Shown here piece by piece: positions 1 to 8,100 of a stretch of 64,000 bases of DNA. Source of the stretch: Streptococcus respiraculi (GTDB taxonomy: Bacteria > Bacillota > Bacilli > Lactobacillales > Streptococcaceae). The notes beneath the pieces were generated by a model. The model was not told the origin of the DNA, made no database searches, and saw nothing but the letters and a program-made list of their open reading frames with translations. Position numbers and translations under genes: made by a program. The DNA lies in NCBI RefSeq assembly GCF_003595525.1, contig NZ_CP022680.1:1204001-1268000 (forward strand). Direction: 5' to 3'. Every line of letters starts with the position of its first letter. Positions within the stretch are counted from its first letter, which is position 1.

Positions 1-563
1 ACTGCACCTATCTTTAAAGCATTTTCATAGGAAAAATATTTATCTCCAAAATTGATTGAAACGTAATTATCTTCTATTGGTTTTAAAGTATTAAGTTCAT
101 TAATTATAGCTTGTAATTTATTGTAATTGACATTTTGGTTACCAAACCAAGTTTTATAGCTAATTACGTTTGAATGAAGAATGTCATTGATAATAATTTT
201 TTTTCCTTGCTTTCTGAATAAATCAGATACAACCCCAGTACCACCGAAAATATCAGCCACTGTATTGATTCCAGTTGTATTTTCTCTAACCACCTTGCCA
301 ATGAAGTCTAACATTTTCTGTTTAGAACCTAGATATCTCCTATTACTGATTTGGAGTGGAGTATCATCCGAGTGATGCAAGTTGTTCTTTTTTGTTTTAT
401 CTTTGATTATTTTTTCAATATTGTTTATATCAGATTGTGACCAAGCATACCAATTTCTAAAATCTTTATCAGGGGCTGGTAAAATCCCCTCTTTTATCCA
501 GTTTTGAATTGTTTGTCTACTGATATTATACTTAGTCTCGATTTCCTTCGTTGTTAATGTCAT
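1..563 (-). CDS. D12-class DNA adenine methyltransferase with N-terminal HTH (partial)
   Basis: Reading the minus strand from ATG at 563, behind AAAGGTGG, gives an open frame of 187 codons running off the window edge. Residues 1-30 look like a MerR/excisionase-type helix-turn-helix (KEIETKYNISRQTIQNW), followed by a W-rich linker. From about residue 75 the protein has the marks of D12-class N6-adenine methyltransferases: motif X-like YLGSK (77-81) and the AdoMet-binding FGGTG (106-110). The catalytic DPPY motif would lie beyond the edge. The likely job is methylation of adenine in a restriction-modification or orphan modification system; a partner nuclease is not visible. The AT-rich base composition, shared with the next few kilobases, suggests an accessory region. 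Confidence 0.8.
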   Translation of the reverse strand, partial: MTLTTKEIETKYNISRQTIQNWIKEGILPAPDKDFRNWYAWSQSDINNIEKIIKDKTKKNNLHHSDDTPLQISNRRYLGSKQKMLDFIGKVVRENTTGINTVADIFGGTGVVSDLFRKQGKKIIINDILHSNVISYKTWFGNQNVNYNKLQAIINELNTLKPIEDNYVSINFGDKYFSYENALKIGA

Positions 564-665
564 TATTCCACCTTTTATGCAACTATGCATCTATATTATT
601 TTACAGCTATCCTAGTATAACATAGTGTACAAAATCTGTGAAGTATAAATTGTAAGTTTAATAAC

Positions 666-700
666 TAACTAAGATAATTGTGATATAATTATCTTAGTTA
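666..700. promoter_or_regulatory. 14-bp inverted repeat containing an extended -10
   Basis: A perfect 14-bp inverted repeat (arms 666-679 and 687-700, 7-nt loop) has no following U-tract, so it is not a typical terminator. The plus strand at 681-689 reads TGATATAAT, an extended -10 box. It lies between the divergent methyltransferase and nucleotidyltransferase genes and could be an operator for either. Apart from this, 564-952 shows no gene. Confidence 0.4.
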
Positions 701-952
701 TCATTCGATATTTTCTAAGTAGATTTAGCTATTTGGTAAAATACGATTTAATTGACGATATTATAGAAGATAAGTTGTATTTTCATGGAGTGAAATGTTG
801 AATTTTATCAGTAATCTGATAGAATATCACCGAGAAAAATAGAGAACAATATTTAAAAATTAGCACTAGAAAGATAAGCGGCGAGCAATTGGACTTTAAA
901 TATTATCAGCTCTCAAACCTTACGTTGATTTCCTTAAATGATAGGAGGATAT

Positions 953-1747
953 ATGCAAACACAAGAAGAAATGATGACGTTAGTTCCGCAAAAATTACGG
1001 GAGATTGAAAAAGAATATGGTATAGAGGTGCTCTGGGCGGTGGAGTCTGGAAGCCGAGCTTGGGGCTTTGAGTCTCCTGACAGTGATTTTGATGTCCGAT
1101 TTATTTATAAGCGTAAGGCGAAAGATTACCTCAAGCTGACACCCGATAGAGATGTGATTGAGCTACCAATTGATGATACTTGGGATGTGAATGGCTGGGA
1201 TTTGGACAAGGCTTTAAAACTTTTGGCTAAATCCAATCCAACTCTTTTTGAATGGCTACACTCTCCTATTGTTTATGTTAAATCGGATTTTGTGGAAAAA
1301 CTGGCACCATTACTAGAGAATTGCTTTTCTGAAGAGAGAATGATGTATCATTATGTATCAACAGCCAAAGGACAACTGGCAAAATATCTGAGTGGTGATT
1401 TAGTGAGACCCAAGAAATATTTTTATGCCTTACGTCCCATTTTAGCCTGCAAATGGGTGGAGACCTTCCACACTGCACCGCCAGTTTTATTTGATGACTT
1501 GGTGAAAGCTTGTTTACCAGCGGAGTTAGAATCTTCAGTAGAAAAATTATTGGCTATCAAAAGGGCGAGTTCGGAAGCAGCAGAAATAGCTCCTATTTCT
1601 GACCTCCATGCCTATCTTGTAAAATCTATCCAAGAAATTGATACCTACCTACAAAATCAAGCTAGTATACCCAAAGTTGATTGGAATCTACTGAATCAAT
1701 TTTTCTGGACAGAGTTGGAGATTAATACTCATGAGGAAAGGGATTGA
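953..1747 (+). CDS. RlaP/YcgL-type nucleotidyltransferase
   Basis: A 264-residue protein of the DNA polymerase beta superfamily. The nucleotidyltransferase signature is clear: GS at 33-34 followed by SDFD at 44-47, whose aspartates would bind metal. The pattern matches the RlaP/YcgL family (RNA-repair-associated pol beta-like enzymes), usually 240-270 residues long. The start is ATG 953, four bases after AGGAGG at 943-948; the in-frame ATG at 938 is upstream of that ribosome site and has none of its own. Substrate is unknown; family members are thought to transfer nucleotides to RNA ends or small molecules. It stands alone, with its own terminator downstream, in an AT-rich accessory stretch. 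Confidence 0.8.
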   Translation: MQTQEEMMTLVPQKLREIEKEYGIEVLWAVESGSRAWGFESPDSDFDVRFIYKRKAKDYLKLTPDRDVIELPIDDTWDVNGWDLDKALKLLAKSNPTLFEWLHSPIVYVKSDFVEKLAPLLENCFSEERMMYHYVSTAKGQLAKYLSGDLVRPKKYFYALRPILACKWVETFHTAPPVLFDDLVKACLPAELESSVEKLLAIKRASSEAAEIAPISDLHAYLVKSIQEIDTYLQNQASIPKVDWNLLNQFFWTELEINTHEERD

Positions 1748-1771
1748 GGTAGACTTATAGAGTAGAAGAAA

Positions 1772-1815
1772 GGCTGTAACGACAGTGAGAAACTATCGTG
1801 GTTACAGCTTTTTTT
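1772..1815 (+). terminator. Intrinsic terminator after the nucleotidyltransferase
   Basis: GCTGTAAC (1773-1780) pairs with GTTACAGC (1801-1808), with further pairing inside, followed by a run of seven T. Confidence 0.85.
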
Positions 1816-1874
1816 GAGTTTTGTGGTAGAATAAATAGTATTAGAAAAGATAGAATAAGCTAGGAGAGCAATCA

Positions 1875-2420
1875 ATGGATTACTTAAAATATATTGAAAC
1901 AAGCAGATTGATCATTAGGCCACTAGACGTGAACGATTATCATTCATGGCTAGAAGGATTTAACAATAGACATACCTCAATGAGCTCCTTTGATGACGGT
2001 AAATTGGATATGTCGATGTGTGATGAACAATGGTATGAAAACTTAGTGAATAAACATAGACAAATGCGGCAGGAAGATTATCAATATATTTATGGTGTTT
2101 TTGATAAGCTGAATAATCATATAGGTATGATAGATATTGTTACTCTGGAAAGAGGAAATTTCCAGTGGGGGGAAATAGGTTATTTTATTCATAACCAGTA
2201 TTGGAGGAGAGGATATGCGTATGAAGCTCTCCAGGGGTTATTACAAAACATAAAGAAATTACAATACCATAGGATTGAAGCACATGTAAGTAAGGATAAT
2301 AAGGCATCCAAGAACCTCCTAATAAAGTTAGGATTCAAATTTGAATGTACCAGAGAACAATTTATATTGGAAAACGATAGTTGGACAGATAAAGATATTT
2401 ACATATTTATAATAGAATGA
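1875..2420 (+). CDS. GNAT-family N-acetyltransferase (RimJ/RimL-like)
   Basis: A 181-residue single-domain acetyltransferase. It opens with the ETSRLIIRPL strand typical of RimJ/RimL-type enzymes and carries the acetyl-CoA pyrophosphate loop in YWRRGYAYEAL (about 109-119), followed by the NKASKNLLIKLGF helix that closes the fold. The start follows TAGGAG with an 8-9 nt spacer. The acceptor could be a protein N-terminus, an amino acid or a drug; the sequence does not decide. It sits downstream of a terminator and is probably monocistronic. Confidence 0.85.
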   Translation: MDYLKYIETSRLIIRPLDVNDYHSWLEGFNNRHTSMSSFDDGKLDMSMCDEQWYENLVNKHRQMRQEDYQYIYGVFDKLNNHIGMIDIVTLERGNFQWGEIGYFIHNQYWRRGYAYEALQGLLQNIKKLQYHRIEAHVSKDNKASKNLLIKLGFKFECTREQFILENDSWTDKDIYIFIIE

Positions 2421-2594
2421 CATATTAAAATGCTGGAATAGATTAAAAATCCGAAGCTGTAATATAAAGGCTTTTTGCATACGCTAGATTTGATGATAGA
2501 TGAAAGTCGTTTATCTATCTTTCTCTACGCCTCAGGAAGAAATGTTCAATTGTTTATAATACTGAAGGTGCATGAATCAAAATAGCGGTTACCA

Positions 2595-2603
2595 TGCTAT
2601 AAT
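2595..2603 (+). promoter_or_regulatory. Extended -10 promoter for the 2640 gene
   Basis: TGCTATAAT (TG plus TATAAT at 2598-2603) lies 36 bases before the next gene; no good -35 is visible, as expected for extended -10 promoters. The rest of 2421-2639 holds no supported gene. Confidence 0.55.
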
Positions 2604-2639
2604 GGGAGTAGGAAAAATGATTCGAGGGTTTTCAGATAC

Positions 2640-3575
2640 ATGGACAATTATATTTATCAGCAGGTGATTTGTTCAAGAGACTTTCTTGAGCAATATTTCA
2701 TTGATTATTATCCTACATATGAAGACAAGTGTCTTGATCCACCCTATATCAGTTTTAATAGGCTTATGAGGGTCAGTAATCTTGTAGAATATCAAGAAAA
2801 ATATGGGGAATACATTTATTATGGATATGGGTTTTCTTACAGGGAGATAAGTGACGGAAAGTATATTGTAAAATTTGCAACTAAGAGAGAATATCCCATC
2901 GCTGCAATTAATCAGGCAATCGCTATTGATTCAACAATTGAATGGTATGCTGTTGAAGAAAATTGCAGCTATATTTCGAAATTTTATTGGAATCATGGTG
3001 TAAAAGAAGCAATTGAGCTTTTGATGGATGATTTCTTTATCTGGATCGAGAAGCATTATGAATTGGATGATAGTTTATCTGATGAAGATCATATTGCTTG
3101 GTATTATTTACAAAATCGTAAGGCTTTTTGGATACCTTTTCCAGATGATTTGAATTTACCACGATTTTATAAATCTATCGATAAAAAAGAGGAACGGTTA
3201 GTTACGGAAGAAAATATCACTTATCTTGAAGCGAGAGTTGGAGGTTTTCAAGACCCCTCTGTCTATGCGTCTATGGATGTTCAAAATAATGAGGTAAGGT
3301 ATTCAAATATTGTGAAATGGGAAACTGATAAAACCACTTTACGAGTAAGCGCTTGGAAAATGAATCGCTTTTTGAAAAAACTAAAAAGATGTCATTTGTT
3401 CGACTGGGATTTAGAATATCCCAATTATTTAGATATAATTGATGGTACTTGGTGGGAAGTCTCCTATGTTGTTGATGGGAAAAAAGTTGTCAAATCAGGC
3501 GATAATTATTTTCCGGATGAGTGGGAAAAATTCTGTGAATCTGTCTCAGAATTGACTGGACAAGATTTTTCTTGA
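2640..3575 (+). CDS. Hypothetical protein, unrecognised
   Basis: A 311-residue soluble, acidic, aromatic-rich protein with no signal peptide or membrane segment. I do not recognise a family. The last 80 residues (pattern W-x-L-x-Y, DGTWWEV, NYFPDEWEKF) resemble C-terminal modules seen in small bacterial proteins of unknown function, some linked to toxin immunity, but this is only an impression. The start ATG 2640 has GAGGG at 2624-2628, a long spacer of 11 nt. It is low in GC and flanked by a broken gene, which fits an accessory locus. Confidence 0.6.
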   Translation: MDNYIYQQVICSRDFLEQYFIDYYPTYEDKCLDPPYISFNRLMRVSNLVEYQEKYGEYIYYGYGFSYREISDGKYIVKFATKREYPIAAINQAIAIDSTIEWYAVEENCSYISKFYWNHGVKEAIELLMDDFFIWIEKHYELDDSLSDEDHIAWYYLQNRKAFWIPFPDDLNLPRFYKSIDKKEERLVTEENITYLEARVGGFQDPSVYASMDVQNNEVRYSNIVKWETDKTTLRVSAWKMNRFLKKLKRCHLFDWDLEYPNYLDIIDGTWWEVSYVVDGKKVVKSGDNYFPDEWEKFCESVSELTGQDFS

Positions 3576-3601
3576 AATTAGTATTTTTAGTGGAGTGTGA
3601 A

Positions 3602-3904
3602 ATGTGGACAAGACGGAGCCGTTATATAACTGAATCAAAAAACTTGATTGATTAATTGGAAAAAGAAGGACACTTCCATGATTTTCTAGTGGGTTCTTTT
3701 ACCTATGATAGTCAGTCAGGATTTGTGCAGCTGACCATTGAAGAAGATGATACATGGTCTGATCAGACGAACTCTCCAGCTTTGATATGGGATTTAGAGT
3801 GTCTATCTTTGATTTTTTCCGAATATAAAGGACGAAAAATATCTTTTTTATTTACATCTAACTTTTTGTATGGTAAACTGTTCGCTAAAAATATAAAAGG
3901 ATGA
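3602..3904 (+). pseudogene. Small gene inactivated by an in-frame stop codon
   Basis: ATG 3602 is placed six bases after GGAG (3592-3595). It opens a frame of 17 codons ending in TAA at 3653-3655; the same frame then stays open for 82 more codons to 3904. A single base change (TAT or TAC to TAA) would explain this. The joined product would be about 100 residues, with a GHFHDFLVGSFTYD segment and alternating hydrophobic strands. No family is assigned. A restart at TTG 3656 would have no ribosome site. Confidence 0.55.
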
Positions 3905-3943
3905 AAGTGAACTATTTTGCTGAATAGGAGATAGGGGGAAGTG

Positions 3944-4528
3944 ATGGAGCGTTTAAAAAAACAGGTTGAATTTATTGAGGAGATTGAAAAATTAAAGACG
4001 ATATCAAGATTCAATAGAACGTTGGATGGCCGATTTGAAAACAGTGCGGAGCACTCATGGCAAGTTGCCCTAACGTCTATCATTTTACAGGAGCATTATC
4101 CTCACAAACTAAATATGGAAAAAGTATTATCAATGTTGTTACTACATGATTTGGGTGAGATTTATGCTGGAGATACGTGGGTTTTTGATGAAGTCAAAAA
4201 GTCTACTGCACATGAAAAAGAATCAGAGTCTATCCATCAATCACTTAGTGTACTTCCTAGGAACCAATCCAGTATGTTGAAGGAATTATGGGCTGAATTT
4301 GAAACAGGAGATAGTGCGGAAGCCAGGTATGCTAGAGTGATTGATGCGTTGGTTCCCCTAATCAATCATCTAACTGTCTCTGGAAAAGGTTTTAATCCTG
4401 ATAATCTTTCTTCAAAAATAGTGATGGAAAAGAAAAGGTTTATAGAGCAGGAATCAAGTGAGTTGTGGGAATTAGTTCAAGAACTGATAGCATCAAGTAT
4501 CGAAAAAGGGCTCTATAATAGAGAGTGA
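3944..4528 (+). CDS. HD-domain phosphohydrolase (YfbR/HDDC2-like)
   Basis: A 194-residue HD-superfamily protein. The metal ligands are visible: H37 in ENSAEHSW, H68-D69 in LLLHDLGE, and a later aspartate in ARVIDALVP. Architecture and length match the HDDC2/YfbR 5'-deoxynucleotidase group, which removes phosphate from deoxynucleoside monophosphates. ATG 3944 is five bases after AGGGGG, while the GTG at 3941 would be only two bases away, so ATG is chosen. It lies alone between the broken gene and a terminator. The exact nucleotide substrate is not decided by sequence. Confidence 0.8.
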   Translation: MERLKKQVEFIEEIEKLKTISRFNRTLDGRFENSAEHSWQVALTSIILQEHYPHKLNMEKVLSMLLLHDLGEIYAGDTWVFDEVKKSTAHEKESESIHQSLSVLPRNQSSMLKELWAEFETGDSAEARYARVIDALVPLINHLTVSGKGFNPDNLSSKIVMEKKRFIEQESSELWELVQELIASSIEKGLYNRE

Positions 4529-4554
4529 ATCACTTGAAAATAAGAATGGATATA

Positions 4555-4581
4555 TAAAAAAGCCTCGACAAGGCTTTTTTT
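4555..4581 (+). terminator. Intrinsic terminator after the HD protein
   Basis: AGCCT (4561-4565) pairs with AGGCT (4571-4575), flanked by A and T runs that extend the stem. Confidence 0.8.
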
Positions 4582-4682
4582 GTTACAATCTGACACTTTG
4601 TGGGAGAGAGTTTGGCACGATAATCTAGTTTTTGTTTGTTTGTGTTTTCTTGTAAAAAATTTCTTTATCAACATTAAAGTAG

Positions 4683-4733
4683 TTGACTAGGTAATCAAAT
4701 GATTATATAATAGTAGAGTAATCAAGTGATTAC
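4683..4733 (+). promoter_or_regulatory. Promoter with two palindromic operators
   Basis: TTGACT (4683-4688), a 17-bp spacer and TATAAT (4706-4711) form a near-consensus promoter. The spacer contains the palindrome TAATCAAATGATTA (4692-4705). A second copy, GTAATCAAGTGATTAC (4718-4733), covers the expected transcription start. Their centres are 27 bp apart. A repressor binding both would block RNA polymerase. The likely target is the zinc-ribbon gene at 4853 and perhaps the surface-protein gene beyond it. Confidence 0.75.
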
Positions 4734-4852
4734 CTAATGTTGTCCTATGTATCTGCTAGATACGTTTCAAATAGATAACTAGGTAGTCAGTAGTCAGGCT
4801 CGTACAACTGGCTTGTTGGCCTTGATAAATCAAGAGAGGAAAGAGTAGCACA

Positions 4853-5053
4853 ATGATGGAAAAACAGAAAATTAGCTCCTTTTATGAGAGCAGAACTTTC
4901 CATTGCCGGAAATGCGGAAATAAGGTTGTGACCGTTGCAGGAGTCTTAGATCGTAGAACAAGGTTTTGCAGCGCCCTTTGTAGCAGACGTTATTGGCGGC
5001 ATTCAGAAAAATATAAAAAAGCCAAGCTGGAAGACAGTACTTGCAGTATATGA
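4853..5053 (+). CDS. Small zinc-ribbon protein
   Basis: A 66-residue basic protein with four cysteines in a C-x2-C (18, 21) and C-x3-C (39, 43) arrangement, the second inside RFCSALCSRRYWRH. This looks like a treble-clef or zinc-ribbon fold of the kind found in small bacterial DNA- or RNA-binding proteins. The start follows GAGAGGA at a long spacing of 12 nt, so translation may be weak; a second ATG follows immediately. It is expressed from the operator-bearing promoter at 4683 after a leader of about 130 nt. Function is unknown. Confidence 0.55.
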   Translation: MMEKQKISSFYESRTFHCRKCGNKVVTVAGVLDRRTRFCSALCSRRYWRHSEKYKKAKLEDSTCSI

Positions 5054-5085
5054 TAGAATCTGTAATCCAGTAGCAGTTGGTGATA

Positions 5086-5139
5086 GGGAGTGAGGATAAT
5101 CGGGATGTTGTTTAACGATTTTTTCTTACTCCCCTTTTT
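5086..5139 (+). terminator. Stem-loop with T-tract before the surface-protein gene
   Basis: GGGAGTGAG (5086-5094) pairs with CTTACTCCC (5125-5133) and is followed by CTTTTTC. It would end transcripts from the zinc-ribbon gene or act as an attenuator for the gene at 5185. Confidence 0.6.
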
Positions 5140-5184
5140 CAAGTCTAAAAAATAGAGAAATAAAAATGATACGGAGGAATAACG

Positions 5185-8100
5185 ATGAATCATTCGAAGA
5201 AGCGTTTTAATTGGTATGCGCTGCAACAGACATTTTCCATTCGGAAATTGTACTTTGGAGCAGCTAGTATTGCGGTGGGAAGTCTCCTTTGCTTTGCAGG
5301 CGTTGAAGCACGGGCTGATGAGGTTGGAAATCATAATGGGAATCTGACCGCCTCTACTGGAAGTGTCTCGCCTTTAACAAGTGAGGATGCCTTCAAAATT
5401 GCGAGAGGAGAAATCACGCTGGAGGGCAATATCGTAGATCGGACCTTGTACCAGCAGCCACCTCTTGATCCAGACCAAGATGACGATCAGGATGGCTTGA
5501 CCAACAAAGAAGAACTCTATGTCTACGAGGTAGAGGGTAAGAAATATTATGGCTATCATAGCCATCCCAAGTTAGCAGATACGGATGGCGATGGATGGTT
5601 GGATGGTGACGAGGCAAAACAGCGCCAGACAAATCCACGAAAATGGGAAGACATTACGGATCGTGAAGCAGTCCTATTTATGGAATTGGTCTACCGAGAC
5701 GATGCCTATATTCGTCACGTTCTTGATCCGACTCTTTACACGATTGATCGCTATCAAGGGCGTAAAGAGTATGAGATCATGCATAAAGAACTAGCTCCAT
5801 TTTGGGCTGTGAAAGAGACCTATCATGAGGCTAATGGTTTTGATGCGGTATTATTTGAGAACCGATTCCATAGGGAAAAGTATGGGGAAGTTCCAGGAGA
5901 CTACTTAGACGATGAGAAACTCCAAGTCCTTGCCATTAGAGGAACTGCAGGGGCTGAGGATGTGAGAGACGATGCAAAGATTGCCTTTGGACTCAATCCT
6001 AGTCAGGCACAGTCCATCAGTAATTTGCTCAAGAAATTAAATGATGAAAAAATGGTGGACAATCTCTACCTCACAGGTCATTCTTTAGGAGGTTATTTAG
6101 TCCAGCGTGGTATGGTTGAAGCTCATGACAAGGGTTATTCCTGGATTCGGAAAGGTTACACCTTTAATGCACCGAAGATTTCAGGGAATATCTTTAATGG
6201 GCTAAACAACGTTGCAAAAAGAGGAGATAAACTCACAGAGGTTGGAAAGGTCACGCATTATGTTGTTTCTAATGATAATGTCACATCTTGGACTGGTAAT
6301 TTTAAACATTCTATCAATGTCGGTCGTACGCAGGAGGGGCACGGTTCCAGAAGTTATTTCGAGGATCGGATTTCAAGAGAGTTTCCAGGATTTGTGAATG
6401 GGAAAAAGGGCAGTTTGGCAGGTACTGGCTATCAAGACGAGTGGCTTTATCATTTGAAATTTACTTCAAAAGAGGATGATTCGACACGCTATCAACCGAC
6501 TGCTAAGGAGGAGTCGATTGTTCTGCCAGTTGGTTCATCGCTACCAGCAAGTCTGCCAAATTCAGAAGAGATGATAACAAATCGGCAGGAGCTGCCACAG
6601 TCCGACACCTATCTCTACTGGGATTTGACTACCTTGCCAGATTCTAGCACCGCAGGAAGTAGGACTGCGACGCTGATTGTAGAGTATCCAGATCGGTCGA
6701 AGGATTTCATTGAGGTACCGATTACCTTCGTTGGACCTACCAAGCCAGTTGAAGCCCCAGAAGATAGTACAGAGCCAGCTCAGACAAATCCAGCGGATTC
6801 AAGTCCCGCTACTGAAAATCAACCCGATACCCCAGAAGGAGGCACCTCTGACACTCCAGCATTACTTGATAATCCTAAAGCAACGAATCCAGCACCTGAT
6901 ACGGATAGCCCTGCCCTTGCAGAGCCTGATTCGGAATTGCCAACTGAGACTGTGGAGATTCCAGTTGACTCACCTGATTCGTTAACGCCGACTGAGGAGG
7001 AACATTCTACTGACACAGAAGATAAACCTGACTCTGCAACTGAGGAGCCAGCAAGTCCAGCTGAGCAACCAGATACTCCCGAACCATCTGACAAAGAAAC
7101 CGAGACACGAGAACCCGATTCGGATAAAACAGGGTCTGAAATTTCAGAGCCCAAAGTCGATGAGAACAAGCCTGCACCAGCAGAGCCAGATTCAGAACTA
7201 CCGACTGAGCCGGAAGAGACTCCAGTTGACTCACCTAATTCGGCAACTCCGACTGAGGAGGAACATTCCACTGACACAGAAGATAAACCTGACTCTGCAA
7301 CTGAGGAGCCAGCAATTCCAGCTGAGCAACCAGATACTCCCGACCCATCTGACAAAGAAACCGAGACACCAGAACCCGATTCGGATAAAACAGAGTCTGA
7401 AACTTCAGAACCCGAAGTTGATGAGAACAAGCCTGCACCAGCAGAGTCAAACTCGGGAACACCAGCTGATGCTTCTGACAAGAAGAATGATTCTCCAGTA
7501 ACTGACTCAGACAACAGCGCCCCAGACACACCAAGCGAAGAGCCTACCGAGACTGAGTCATTAAATTCTGAAACTGAACAAGCTGATTCAAGTATAGCTG
7601 AACCGTCAGATACTGATGAAGCCAAGTCAGAGGAATCTTCTGACAAAGAAAACGAGACACCAGAACCCGATTCGGATAAAACAGAGTCTGAAATTTCAGA
7701 GCCAGAAGTCGATGAGAACAAGCCTGCACCAGCAGAGCCAGGTTCAGAACTACCGACTGAGCCGGAAGAGACTCCAGTTGACTCAACTAATTCGGCAACT
7801 CCGACTGAGGAGGAACATTCCACTGACACAGAAGATAAACCTGACTCTGCAACTGATGAGCCAGCAAGTCCAGCTGAGCAACCAGATTCTCCCGAACCAT
7901 CTGACAAAGAAACCGAGATATCAGAACCCGATTCGGATAAAACAGAGTCTGAAGCATCAGAACCCGAAGTTACTCCAGCTCAACCTATTTCAACTGATCC
8001 TAGCGCAACTAATCTTGATTCAGAAATCCTGACTGAATCAGTGGAAGACAAACCAGCAGAGCCTGATTCGGAATTGCCAACTGAGACTAAAGAGACTTCA

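Noticed and set aside
2500..2559. Short frame MKVVYLSFSTPQEEMFNCL
   Set aside because: No ribosome site, only 19 codons and no continuation in other frames that I could support.
6819..7907. A 362-codon minus-strand frame, Ser/Gly/Val-rich, opposite the surface-protein repeats
   Set aside because: It is the antisense of a repetitive P/S/T/E/D coding region whose codon pattern leaves that frame open; it has no ribosome site and no protein-like composition.
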